Part shown: positions 14,722 to 20,970 of the stretch, one piece after another | How the letters are laid out: each line of letters begins with the position of its first letter | How positions within the stretch are numbered: position 1 is the stretch's first letter | From: a virus | Virus record (IMG/VR): IMGVR_UViG_3300047300_000302 | Coordinates: 1-22,962 of that record | Length of the DNA stretch: 22,962 nucleotides | Reading direction: 5' to 3' (one strand) | Translations under genes and position numbers: made by a program | Notes under the pieces: model-generated | Told to the model about the DNA's origin: nothing | Database searches by the model: none | Seen by the model: the letters and a program-made list of their open reading frames with translations, nothing else

Positions 14722-15225
14722 ATGACCTTACCAACAGTACAATACAAGTACACAAGCACAAAAGAATACCACAACGCCTTCCCTGTTGCATACAGACAAT
14801 GGCGTGCTGATAGCCACTGTAACCTAATTCATGGCTACGCATTTAGCATGAAGTTCTATTTTGGAACCAATGACCTAGATGTACGCAACTGGGCCGCTGA
14901 CTACGGCGGGCTTAAAGAACTTAAAAAGCAATTAGAAGATCAATTTGACCATACACTTATTGTTGCACAAGATGATCCAGAAATGGCGACATTTAAATTG
15001 TTACAAGAGAAGAAAATGGCCAAGATTGTTGTGTTACCAGCACTAGGTTGCGAAGCACTCTCTGATATGCTTTACAAGTATGTTAATGGCGTTTACATTC
15101 CTGAAATGTGGGGCCCAGGCGAAGCAGAACGTCTGTGGTGCTATCGTGTAGAAGTTAGAGAAACACAAAGCAACATGGCATACCGCGAAGGACATCGTGA
15201 ATGGAACGAGGATCTGCTTGCGTAA
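14722..15225 (+). CDS. queD: 6-carboxy-5,6,7,8-tetrahydropterin synthase-like protein
   Basis: Converts dihydroneopterin triphosphate to 6-carboxytetrahydropterin in 7-deazaguanine synthesis. 167 residues (E. coli QueD 121). AYRQWRADSHCNLIHGYAF (23-41) aligns with the QueD start AAHRLP...CGRLHGHSF: the catalytic Cys (C33) and the first His of HGH (H37) are kept, but the family's first zinc His and the last His of HGH are tyrosines here (Y24, Y39). D76-H77 (FDHT, for LDHH) and E147 (VRET, for VKET) keep the other catalytic residues. DYGGLKELKKQLEDQFDH fits the DFAELK...LDH block. H32 next to the cysteine could replace a metal ligand. Placed between folE and queE, which supports the call. Confidence 0.82.
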   Translation: MTLPTVQYKYTSTKEYHNAFPVAYRQWRADSHCNLIHGYAFSMKFYFGTNDLDVRNWAADYGGLKELKKQLEDQFDHTLIVAQDDPEMATFKLLQEKKMAKIVVLPALGCEALSDMLYKYVNGVYIPEMWGPGEAERLWCYRVEVRETQSNMAYREGHREWNEDLLA

Positions 15226-15242
15226 TCGAGTGGAAAGAGTAT

Positions 15243-15443
15243 ATGACTGAAATGCAAGCCTTGCTAAATGAGGAAGCATTTTACTCTAATAACGGGCGTG
15301 GAGATTCAGAAGAGCGTCGACAACTCCACACCCTAATTAGATTAAAGCGCAGTGACATGCCACCGCCACCTTGCTTTGGCGAAGACGATTGCTCAACACT
15401 AGCATTAAGCACATGCCCTTGGCGCATGGACTGTGGTACATGA
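15243..15443 (+). CDS. small cysteine-motif phage protein (66 aa)
   Basis: Not recognised by name. The N-terminal half is a helix (TEMQALLNEEAFYSN ... ERRQLHTLIRLKR); the C-terminal half is PPPPCFGEDDCSTLALSTCPWRMDCGT, with four cysteines as two CX5C pairs separated by eight residues, a likely zinc or disulfide knuckle. The ATG at 15243 follows queD by 17 bases with a purine-rich GGAAAGAG. The stop overlaps the next ATG (ATGA). Possibly a small metal-binding adaptor; no enzymatic motif. Confidence 0.65.
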   Translation: MTEMQALLNEEAFYSNNGRGDSEERRQLHTLIRLKRSDMPPPPCFGEDDCSTLALSTCPWRMDCGT

Positions 15444-15598
15444 AAAAATTATGGCGACTATGGGCAAAGGCCTTAGGTGAGAAAGCAGGTAATACGGACA
15501 AAGAAGCTGACCGTGTTGCTTGCATTCGTACGGCAATTGTGCTAACATACATTATAACCAACCTGTTTATTGTAGCAGGTGTAATTAGACATTGGTAA
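15440..15598 (+). CDS. small single-pass membrane protein (52 aa)
   Basis: Starts with a basic amphipathic segment (MKKLWRLWAKALGEKAG), continues with a short charged linker, and ends in one hydrophobic span at about residues 30-48 (TAIVLTYIITNLFIVAGVI) closed by RHW. The basic N-terminus predicts a cytoplasmic N-terminus. The family is common in T4-like aquatic phages, from memory of similar sequences, with unknown function. Overlaps the preceding stop by 4 bases; the next gene follows after 3 bases. Confidence 0.68.
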   Translation: MKKLWRLWAKALGEKAGNTDKEADRVACIRTAIVLTYIITNLFIVAGVIRHW

Positions 15599-15601
15599 AC
15601 T

Positions 15602-15892
15602 ATGAACGCAAAAGAAAACGAAATCCTGCTTATTACCCAAGAGGAATGTGCAGAAGTGACACAAGCTATCAGCAAGTGTTATCGCTTTGGTTTAGATAAC
15701 TTTAAGCCAGGCAAACCCAAAACAAACAGAGAACACTTAGCAGAAGAACTAGGCGACTTACAAGCAATGATTGACTTGTGTGTTGTTAGCGGTCTAGTTA
15801 GCAAGGAAGATCTTGATCGTGCAAGCGATAATAAGATTGCAAAACTAAAGGTTTGGTCGGACATTTTTAAAGAAGAAACTAATGAAAATTAA
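15602..15892 (+). CDS. MazG-like nucleotide pyrophosphohydrolase
   Basis: A 96-residue all-alpha NTP pyrophosphatase. The two metal-binding helices are visible: ITQEECAEVTQAISK with E15/E18, and EELGDLQAMIDL with E49/D52, the ExxE...ExxD arrangement of MazG/dUTPase-type proteins. Single-domain length fits phage MazG. Hydrolyses (d)NTPs, or in other systems alarmones, to the monophosphate. Overlaps queE by 11 bases, so it is translated with it; it may shape nucleotide pools for the altered DNA or clear unwanted nucleotides. Specific substrate not determinable. Confidence 0.82.
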   Translation: MNAKENEILLITQEECAEVTQAISKCYRFGLDNFKPGKPKTNREHLAEELGDLQAMIDLCVVSGLVSKEDLDRASDNKIAKLKVWSDIFKEETNEN

Positions 15893-16739
15893 AGTAAGTG
15901 AACTATTCTATTCAGCACAGGGCGAAGGCCGCTTTGTTGGTGTGCCGTCAGTTTTCCTCCGCACATTCGGGTGCAATTTTACTTGCTCCGGTTTTGGTTG
16001 TGCGCCAGGTGAAAAGAGTACGGAAGCAGACAAAGTGGCAGAAAACATCCACTTGTATAAAGACTTTCTTGAACTCCCACTCGTTAATACCGGTTGTGAC
16101 AGTTACGCTTCCTGGCACCCGGCCTTTAAGGATCTCTCTCCCACTAAAGAAACCTCACAGTTGGTGGAAGACATACTGGCATTAACTCCCAACCACAAGT
16201 GGGTACAAGACAACGGCAATGATGTACATCTTGTTATTACAGGTGGCGAACCATTGCTAGGCTGGCAACGTGCTTATCAAGAGCTATTAGAGCATCCACG
16301 CATGGCAGACTTACGTAACATTACATTTGAAACAAATGGTACCCAAACTCTGCAAAGCAAGTTTATTGATTACTTGTTAGACTGGAGCGAGATTGCTGGC
16401 AATGAAATTACATTCTCTGTAAGCCCTAAGCTTAGTGCAAGTGGCGAAGCATGGGATGAAGCTATCCGTCCAGAGATTGTGCGTATGTATCAAGACTATG
16501 GCTTTACTTACTTGAAGTTTGTTGTGGAAACAGAACAGCACTTTGCAGAAGTAGACAAGGCTGTGGGACAGTATCGTGCTCAAGGATTCAATGGCCCTGT
16601 GTACGTAATGCCACAAGGTGGTGTTGTTACTCCTTATGCACAGAATCGTGTTCGTGTTGCTGATTGGGCATTAACTAAAGGCTATAACTATAGCCCGCGT
16701 TTACACGTTGACTTGTGGGGCAACGGCTGGGGCAAATGA
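15882..16739 (+). CDS. queE: 7-carboxy-7-deazaguanine synthase (radical SAM)
   Basis: A 285-residue radical SAM enzyme converting 6-carboxytetrahydropterin to 7-carboxy-7-deazaguanine. Start region SELFYSAQGEGRFVGVPSVFLRTFGCNFTC is the QueE signature. Cluster cysteines C31 and C35 are spaced CX3C, but the third is not at the usual CX3CX2C position: candidates are C40 (SGFGC) and C72 (NTGCDSYASW). The SAM-binding GGEPLLGWQ lies at 121-129 and FETNGTQ follows. The insert between the first cysteines and GGEP is longer than in E. coli QueE (223 residues). Overlaps MazG upstream and the next gene downstream (ATGA). Confidence 0.9.
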   Translation: MKIKVSELFYSAQGEGRFVGVPSVFLRTFGCNFTCSGFGCAPGEKSTEADKVAENIHLYKDFLELPLVNTGCDSYASWHPAFKDLSPTKETSQLVEDILALTPNHKWVQDNGNDVHLVITGGEPLLGWQRAYQELLEHPRMADLRNITFETNGTQTLQSKFIDYLLDWSEIAGNEITFSVSPKLSASGEAWDEAIRPEIVRMYQDYGFTYLKFVVETEQHFAEVDKAVGQYRAQGFNGPVYVMPQGGVVTPYAQNRVRVADWALTKGYNYSPRLHVDLWGNGWGK

Positions 16740-16969
16740 TAGATAAAATGACCGCTGAGTTATACTTCCAAGATTGGTTTTATCGCCGATGTGTTGGATG
16801 GGAATTAAAATTCTTACTGTGGCCTCGTAAGTGTTACCTCAGCGGCCGTACTATGTGGCTAGAGTTTGCGTACAGAGGCACTAGCGTACTAACAGGGCCA
16901 GGGGATTCTATTATAGACTACCGCTGGCACGATAAGGCAGAGCATCTTATCTTTAAACTTAAACAATGA
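16736..16969 (+). CDS. hypothetical small aromatic-rich protein (77 aa)
   Basis: Not recognised. Dense in Trp, Tyr, Phe and Arg (YFQDWFYRRCVGWELKFLLWPRKCYLSGRTMWLEFAYRG). Probably a small beta fold. Two cysteines nine-plus residues apart do not form a known site. No signal peptide or convincing membrane helix. Start ATG overlaps the queE stop (ATGA); its end overlaps the oxygenase ATG by 4 bases. Its position directly after queE might mean it assists that pathway, but there is no direct evidence. Confidence 0.65.
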   Translation: MIDKMTAELYFQDWFYRRCVGWELKFLLWPRKCYLSGRTMWLEFAYRGTSVLTGPGDSIIDYRWHDKAEHLIFKLKQ

Positions 16970-17529
16970 TCTATCATACACGGATTAATTTAGATGGGTG
17001 GCAACAGGCCGCAGATAGGGTGTACAAATATGTAAAGAATAACACCCCCATTATGCACGGCAAGGCATTCTGGACTATATTAGACCGCACAAAACACAAG
17101 CCATGTTACGATGCGCTCGATCCTATTTTCCAACCATTAGGTTTTAATCTGTTACGTGTTTCGTTCTTGATAGTTAATGAGCCAGAAATAGACATACACC
17201 AAGATAAAGATTTTATTCCCGGATACCCCGACCGGTCTGCTAGGATAAATATTCCTATTATCAATTGCGAAAAGTCTGAAACTAGATTCTACAGTTCAAT
17301 TAACTGGAATCCAATAACTAAGACTTTGCCCAACGGCATCAAGTACACATATCACAATCTAGAAGACTGCAAGTTAGAATCTACTGTTACAGTATCTGAG
17401 CCTACTGTATTACGAGTAAGAGAATTACATAATGTTACTACAACTGGATCATACCCGAGAATTGCGTTAACTTGTGCAGTTGACCCTGATCCAATTTATC
17501 TATTAGAAGGAAATCAAGATGGTAGCTAA
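16966..17529 (+). CDS. Fe(II)/2-oxoglutarate-type oxygenase
   Basis: A 187-residue protein with the double-stranded beta-helix metal triad: H78-x-D80 (IHQD), H155 (RELHNV), then R165 (SYPRIALT) as 2-oxoglutarate anchor, with RINIPI between. Spacing and order fit the aspartyl/asparaginyl hydroxylase-like or PHYH-like small phage oxygenases. It would hydroxylate an unknown substrate, which may be a protein side chain or, less likely, a nucleobase; the window does not show a TET/JBP signature. It overlaps the upstream gene by 4 bases and the downstream AAKK protein by 11 bases. Confidence 0.75.
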   Translation: MIYHTRINLDGWQQAADRVYKYVKNNTPIMHGKAFWTILDRTKHKPCYDALDPIFQPLGFNLLRVSFLIVNEPEIDIHQDKDFIPGYPDRSARINIPIINCEKSETRFYSSINWNPITKTLPNGIKYTYHNLEDCKLESTVTVSEPTVLRVRELHNVTTTGSYPRIALTCAVDPDPIYLLEGNQDGS

Positions 17530-17992
17530 GAAAACACCAGCTAAGAAAACAGTAGCAAAGAAACCTGTTGCTAAAAAGACTGTAGAAAAAAAGACAGTAG
17601 CGGCTAAGAAGGCACCTGCTAAAAAGCCTGTGGCTGCTAAGAAGGCGCCAGCAAAGCCAAAGCTAACTGTCAAAGGTAAGAACCCCAAAGACTTAGCTAA
17701 TGCCGCAGGCGAGCCTTACATCAGCATTGTAAGCGTAGAACTAGATCCAGACAACATAGGTAACGGTGCATTCGAACTAGATTGGAACGATAAGTTTATT
17801 GCACAACTAGTACGTGCAGGATATCAAAGCAAGCCCGGCGAAGAAGAAAGCATTATTGTTGACCGCTGGTTCCAGACGGTCTGCCGCAACGTTATTGCCG
17901 AAAACTACGAACAGTGGGCCGCTAACCAACCTAATGGTGGCCGTGCTCCTACACAAGAAGATCTAGGTAACGGCAAAACTTCAGTGAGTTAA
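17519..17992 (+). CDS. AAKK-repeat basic protein with C-terminal globular domain
   Basis: 157 residues. The first ~50 are built from AKK-P/T-V repeats (for example VAKKTPAKKTVAKKPVAKK), as in histone H1-like tails and HU proteins with lysine-rich extensions; this part should bind DNA without sequence preference. The remaining ~100 residues form an acidic-to-neutral domain (ISIVSVELDPDNIGNGAFELDWNDKFIAQLVRAGY ... WFQTVCRNVIAENYEQW) that is not recognised. The start overlaps the oxygenase by 11 bases and is preceded by AAGGA. A role in packaging or DNA compaction is inferred; together with the Hc1-like protein at 9316 it gives the phage two histone-like products. Confidence 0.75.
   Translation: MVAKKTPAKKTVAKKPVAKKTVEKKTVAAKKAPAKKPVAAKKAPAKPKLTVKGKNPKDLANAAGEPYISIVSVELDPDNIGNGAFELDWNDKFIAQLVRAGYQSKPGEEESIIVDRWFQTVCRNVIAENYEQWAANQPNGGRAPTQEDLGNGKTSVS
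17523..17664 (+). repeat. coding repeat encoding the AAKK tail
   Basis: Degenerate tandem units on the pattern GCTAAGAAGGC-CCTGC-AA and GTAGCAAAGAAA, within the lysine/alanine/proline-rich N-terminus of the overlapping gene. The repetition follows the codons and is explained by the protein; unit number may vary between relatives by slippage. Confidence 0.7.
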
Positions 17993-17994
17993 AT

Positions 17995-18249
17995 ATGGAA
18001 GCTATCAAGCCACCTAAAACTCTCAAGTACTATCAGTTGATTAGAATGTCAACCAAGACCGGCTTGAACATTTCGAGCTGTGGTGCCGCACCAGCCGGCG
18101 GAGCTAACTATATCGGGCACGGCATGTTCACAACTCTGCAAGAAGCAGAACACAATCGTACTATAGAACTGCTTAAAGACACTGATGCGGCATTTAACAC
18201 ATATCATGTGTTTGAACTAGAGTTTCCTAATCCTGCTTACCGAGAATGA
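17995..18249 (+). CDS. hypothetical small protein (84 aa)
   Basis: Not recognised. MEAIKPPKTLKYYQLIRMSTKTGLNISSC, a Gly/Ala-rich turn (GAAPAGGANYIGHGMF) and an acidic helical end with EAEHNRTIELLK and a closing strand YHVFELEFPNP. Probably a small alpha/beta fold. Starts 2 bases after the preceding stop; its end overlaps the next gene by 4 bases. Confidence 0.68.
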   Translation: MEAIKPPKTLKYYQLIRMSTKTGLNISSCGAAPAGGANYIGHGMFTTLQEAEHNRTIELLKDTDAAFNTYHVFELEFPNPAYRE

Positions 18250-18587
18250 TTCGAGTTCATTTAAATGGGCTAAAGTTGATTCCTGGAATTGACTATAGTG
18301 CTACTAATAATACCGTCAGCTTCAACGAAGCTCCTTCTGCCGGCGACGAAATACTAATTACGTCAGATATACCCGGGGGTTCCGGTGCCCACATGCAACG
18401 ATTCACTGGCAATGGATCACTGTTCTTGTATCAACTTGATAGTGCTTTCCAAGAGCGAATGAAGCTACAAGCCGTATTAGATGATGCGTGGACTTACCAA
18501 GGTGTTCCTGCTGTTCAAGATGTGCTAGCGCAATTAAAAGTAGTTATTGAACTTGTGAAACAAGATACACCACTAAAAACAAAATGA
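18246..18587 (+). CDS. small fibre/neck-like beta-domain protein (113 aa)
   Basis: The first ~45 residues (VHLNGLKLIPGIDYSATNNTVSFNEAPSAGDEILI) match the short beta repeat of phage tail-fibre and collar proteins, of the form VxVNGxxLxxGxDY....TVTFxxAPxxGDxI. The rest is GGSGAHMQRFTGNGS followed by helices. It probably is a virion accessory or fibre fragment, though far shorter than a fibre. Overlaps the preceding and following genes by 4 bases each, and it sits in a non-structural operon, which is unusual for a virion protein. Confidence 0.6.
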   Translation: MIRVHLNGLKLIPGIDYSATNNTVSFNEAPSAGDEILITSDIPGGSGAHMQRFTGNGSLFLYQLDSAFQERMKLQAVLDDAWTYQGVPAVQDVLAQLKVVIELVKQDTPLKTK

Positions 18588-19321
18588 TTCTCTACATCAA
18601 CGGTGACAGTCACAGCGCAGGTGCAGACGTTGCAAACCCTTACAGCTTCGCAAATGACAGCGATAAGCACTTTAACACGCCACATAGACATGGGCACAGA
18701 GATAACTTACAAGAATGCTTTGGGGCACAGGCCGCAAAGCAATTAGGATGGGGCTGGATTAATCAAGCCGAAAGTGGTGGATGTAACGACCGCATTATTC
18801 GCACTACAGAAATCTTTTTAGAAACTTCTAAAATAGAAGACCTGTTTATCCTTATTGGGTGGACAACTTGGGAACGCGAAGAATGGCTACACAAGGATAT
18901 CTACTATCAAGTTAACGCAAGTGGCAGGGACCAGGTACCGCCAGAATTGCAAACTAAATACAAAGAGTGGGTTATCAATCAAGACGATACCGAACGTGAA
19001 CGTAAAATGCTTGCATGGCATGAGCGCATTTATCAGTTCCACATGAGTTTACGTGCCCGTGGTATACGACATTTATTCTTTAATACCTACGCTGATTTTG
19101 CGCCAATTGGCCGCAACCAAATTACCACAACACACCAAAATCCCGGATTGCACAATTGGCATAACAGCTATATAGATCCTTACAACCAAGACCTAACCTA
19201 TTACTACTGGCTCCAAAATTTAGGATTCAAAACGGTTGCAGAAGGCAACTACCATTATGGTAGAGATGCTCATGCAAAATGGGCAGAGCACCTTGTAACT
19301 CAATTGACTGCTTTAGCATAA
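18584..19321 (+). CDS. SGNH/GDSL-hydrolase-like protein
   Basis: 245 residues. NGDSHSAG at 6-13 carries the block I Ser (S9), SGGCNDRI at 64-71 matches the block III GxND, and GRDAHAKWAEHL near the C-terminus holds the block V Asp228-x-His230 pair. The middle is aromatic and helical. Members of this superfamily are esterases, and phage versions may remove acetyl or other esters from sugars or virion glycans. No signal peptide, so it acts in the cytoplasm or as a virion part. The final codons lie over the -35 box of the following promoter. Confidence 0.72.
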   Translation: MILYINGDSHSAGADVANPYSFANDSDKHFNTPHRHGHRDNLQECFGAQAAKQLGWGWINQAESGGCNDRIIRTTEIFLETSKIEDLFILIGWTTWEREEWLHKDIYYQVNASGRDQVPPELQTKYKEWVINQDDTERERKMLAWHERIYQFHMSLRARGIRHLFFNTYADFAPIGRNQITTTHQNPGLHNWHNSYIDPYNQDLTYYYWLQNLGFKTVAEGNYHYGRDAHAKWAEHLVTQLTALA

Positions 19322-19332
19322 TATGCTATTAT
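19304..19332 (+). promoter_or_regulatory. sigma70 extended -10 promoter for the 5' nuclease gene
   Basis: TTGACT (19304-19309), a 17-base spacer ending in TGC, and TATTAT (19327-19332). The -35 box lies inside the end of the SGNH-like gene. The ATG at 19339 begins 6 bases after the -10 box, so the transcript is predicted to start at about the ATG itself, with no ribosome site. Confidence 0.75.
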
Positions 19333-19338
19333 TACTAC

Positions 19339-20364
19339 ATGAAATATCTAATCGTAGACACAGCTAACACATTCTTCCGTGCCCGTCATGCGGCACATCG
19401 TCAAAGTGACACTTGGGACAAACTTGGCTTTGCTCTACACGTTACACTAAGTTCTGTTGCAAAAGCATTCAGAGAACAGAAAGCAAACCACGTTGTTTTC
19501 TGTTTAGAAGGTCGTTCGTGGCGTAAGGACTACTATGAGCCGTACAAGAAAAACCGTGCAGTTGCGAGAGCAGCACTCACCGAAACTGAAGCAGAAGAAG
19601 ATAAACTCTTTTGGGAAACTTTTGACGAACTCAAAGCGTTCATCACAGAAAAGTCCAATTGTACTGTTCTCCAGCACAGCAACTTGGAAGCGGATGACCT
19701 GGTGGCAGGATGGATTCAAGCACACCCTCACGATGAACACGTGATCGTATCAAGCGACAGCGACTTCCACCAATTGCTGGCAGAAAACGTAACTCAATAT
19801 AACGGGATTGCAGATGAGCTCCATACCCTCCAAGGCATCTTTGACAAAGCCGGTAAGCCAGTCCAAGATAAAAAGACTAAAACGCCAAAAACTATTCCAG
19901 ACCCTAAATGGATACTCTTCGAAAAATGTATGCGAGGAGACCCGTCGGATAACATCTTCTCTGCATATCCTGGCGTCCGCACTAAGGGGACTAAGAACAG
20001 AATCGGGCTTATTGAAGCGTTTGAAGACAAAGACAAAAAAGGCTTCGCGTGGAACAATCTAATGTTGCAGTCTTGGACCGACCATAATGGCGAAGAACAT
20101 CGTGTGCTAGATGACTACCTACGCAATGTTGTACTAGTTGACCTAACTGCACAACCCGATGCGGTTAAGGTGCAGATTGCAGAAACTATTGCCACTAATA
20201 GTGTAGTTAAGAAAGTTCCGCAAATTGGCACACACTTCTTAAAGCTTTGTGGCAAGTTTGATCTAAAGCGTGTCAGCGAAAACGCTAGCGGCTTTGTTGC
20301 ATTTCTAAGCGCAGAATATCCCGAAGTTGAACAAACAGCAAGCATCTTAAGGAACACAAAATGA
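19339..20364 (+). CDS. rnh: 5'-3' nuclease of the FEN/T4 RNase H family
   Basis: 341 residues. Metal-binding acidic sites occur in family order: D7 (LIVDTANTFFRAR), the helical-arch region WRKDYYEPYKKNR at 61-73, EADDLVAGW at 118-126, SSDSDFHQL at 138-146 and RGDPSDNI at 199-206. T4 RNase H (305 residues) has WRRDFAYYYKKNR, EADD, SSDGDF and GDKKDN at the same places. It removes RNA primers and flaps from lagging-strand fragments, working with polymerase and the single-strand-binding protein. The helix-hairpin region follows RTKGTKNR. The start ATG lies just after a promoter and lacks a ribosome site; an upstream in-frame start at 19279 is inside the previous gene and less likely. Confidence 0.85.
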   Translation: MKYLIVDTANTFFRARHAAHRQSDTWDKLGFALHVTLSSVAKAFREQKANHVVFCLEGRSWRKDYYEPYKKNRAVARAALTETEAEEDKLFWETFDELKAFITEKSNCTVLQHSNLEADDLVAGWIQAHPHDEHVIVSSDSDFHQLLAENVTQYNGIADELHTLQGIFDKAGKPVQDKKTKTPKTIPDPKWILFEKCMRGDPSDNIFSAYPGVRTKGTKNRIGLIEAFEDKDKKGFAWNNLMLQSWTDHNGEEHRVLDDYLRNVVLVDLTAQPDAVKVQIAETIATNSVVKKVPQIGTHFLKLCGKFDLKRVSENASGFVAFLSAEYPEVEQTASILRNTK

Positions 20365-20537
20365 TTCCACATACACCATATGAACGCCTTATGCTACTAG
20401 AAGAACTTGAGCGCGGAGAGAAAGTTGTACTACCAGTCAGCTACGAACATGCTGAAGTTATGTTAAGAGTTGCTAGCTTTTACATTCAAGAGCATCACAA
20501 GGCCACAATGGATGCATTAAAGAAAGATTACACATGA
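20361..20537 (+). CDS. small helical protein (58 aa)
   Basis: A short gene between the nuclease and the next small gene, with ATGA overlaps on both sides (ATG at 20361 over the nuclease stop; its TGA over the ATG at 20534), which argues strongly that it is real. The product runs MIPHTPYERLMLLEELERGEK, then VVLPVSYEHAEVMLRVASFYIQEH and a lysine-rich end. Two amphipathic helices are likely. No motif; not recognised. Confidence 0.68.
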   Translation: MIPHTPYERLMLLEELERGEKVVLPVSYEHAEVMLRVASFYIQEHHKATMDALKKDYT

Positions 20538-20743
20538 GTAAAATTAAAAATCCTAAATTTTTTGAAATCGCATTAGAAGTAGGTGGCAGTCACTATCCAG
20601 AAGTTGGCGGTGAACTATTAGAAAAGTTCGGAGAAGCTATTGTTAGAAAATGCGCCGAAGTTGCTGATAGTAAGGAACCGTTGAATACTTGGTCTAAGCG
20701 TTATTCTACAGCAATCACAGATCACTTTGGGATTGATAAATGA
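20534..20743 (+). CDS. hypothetical small protein (69 aa)
   Basis: Not recognised. Reads as IKNPKFFEIALEVGGSHYPEVGGELLEKFGEAIVRKCAEVADS then a Trp/Tyr stretch ending HFGIDK. Mostly helical. Overlaps the upstream and downstream genes by 4 bases each. Similar short proteins ending in HFG are a feature of aquatic T4-like phages, from memory only. Confidence 0.68.
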   Translation: MSKIKNPKFFEIALEVGGSHYPEVGGELLEKFGEAIVRKCAEVADSKEPLNTWSKRYSTAITDHFGIDK

Positions 20744-20970
20744 CGTTTGTAACTCGTGAATCAAATATACGTACTATCCGTCAAGATGATCCTGACTTTA
20801 AGTTAGTAGACGGGTTAACAGTATATCCACGAGCTATGGTGCATATACTGCCCCAATGCCCTTGGCAAGTGCGTGATCAAATTAACTTTGCCCTAGCCAA
20901 GGGCTACTTAAAACTGGTAGCACACGTACCAGACAACCAACTTGTGTGGGAGAAACTAAGCAATGATTGA
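20740..20970 (+). CDS. hypothetical small protein (76 aa)
   Basis: Not recognised. FVTRESNIRTIRQDDPDFKLVDGLTVYPRAMVHILPQCPW is followed by a helix (VRDQINFALAKGYLKL) and VAHVPDNQLVWEKL. The pattern suggests a small winged or ferredoxin-like fold, but no motif is decisive. 4-base overlap with the previous gene and 8-base overlap with the next. Confidence 0.68.
   Translation: MTFVTRESNIRTIRQDDPDFKLVDGLTVYPRAMVHILPQCPWQVRDQINFALAKGYLKLVAHVPDNQLVWEKLSND

Noticed and set aside
14641-16847. 13-base repeat TACCTCAGCGGCC at 14641-14653 and 16835-16847
   Set aside because: A few repeated 13-mers are expected by chance in 23 kb, and one copy is inside a gene while the other is in a gap with no shared flank.
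17243-17250. GATAAATA late promoter match
   Set aside because: Inside the oxygenase gene, with no nearby start downstream; matches of this quality arise by chance.
17523-17664. Tandem short repeats considered as CRISPR or origin iterons
   Set aside because: Fully explained as codons of the AKK repeats; unit lengths are irregular and there are no spacers.
17503-17688. Minus-strand frame with repeated ATGFFA-like hydrophobic segments, resembling a membrane protein
   Set aside because: It is the reverse reading of the AAKK repeat codons.
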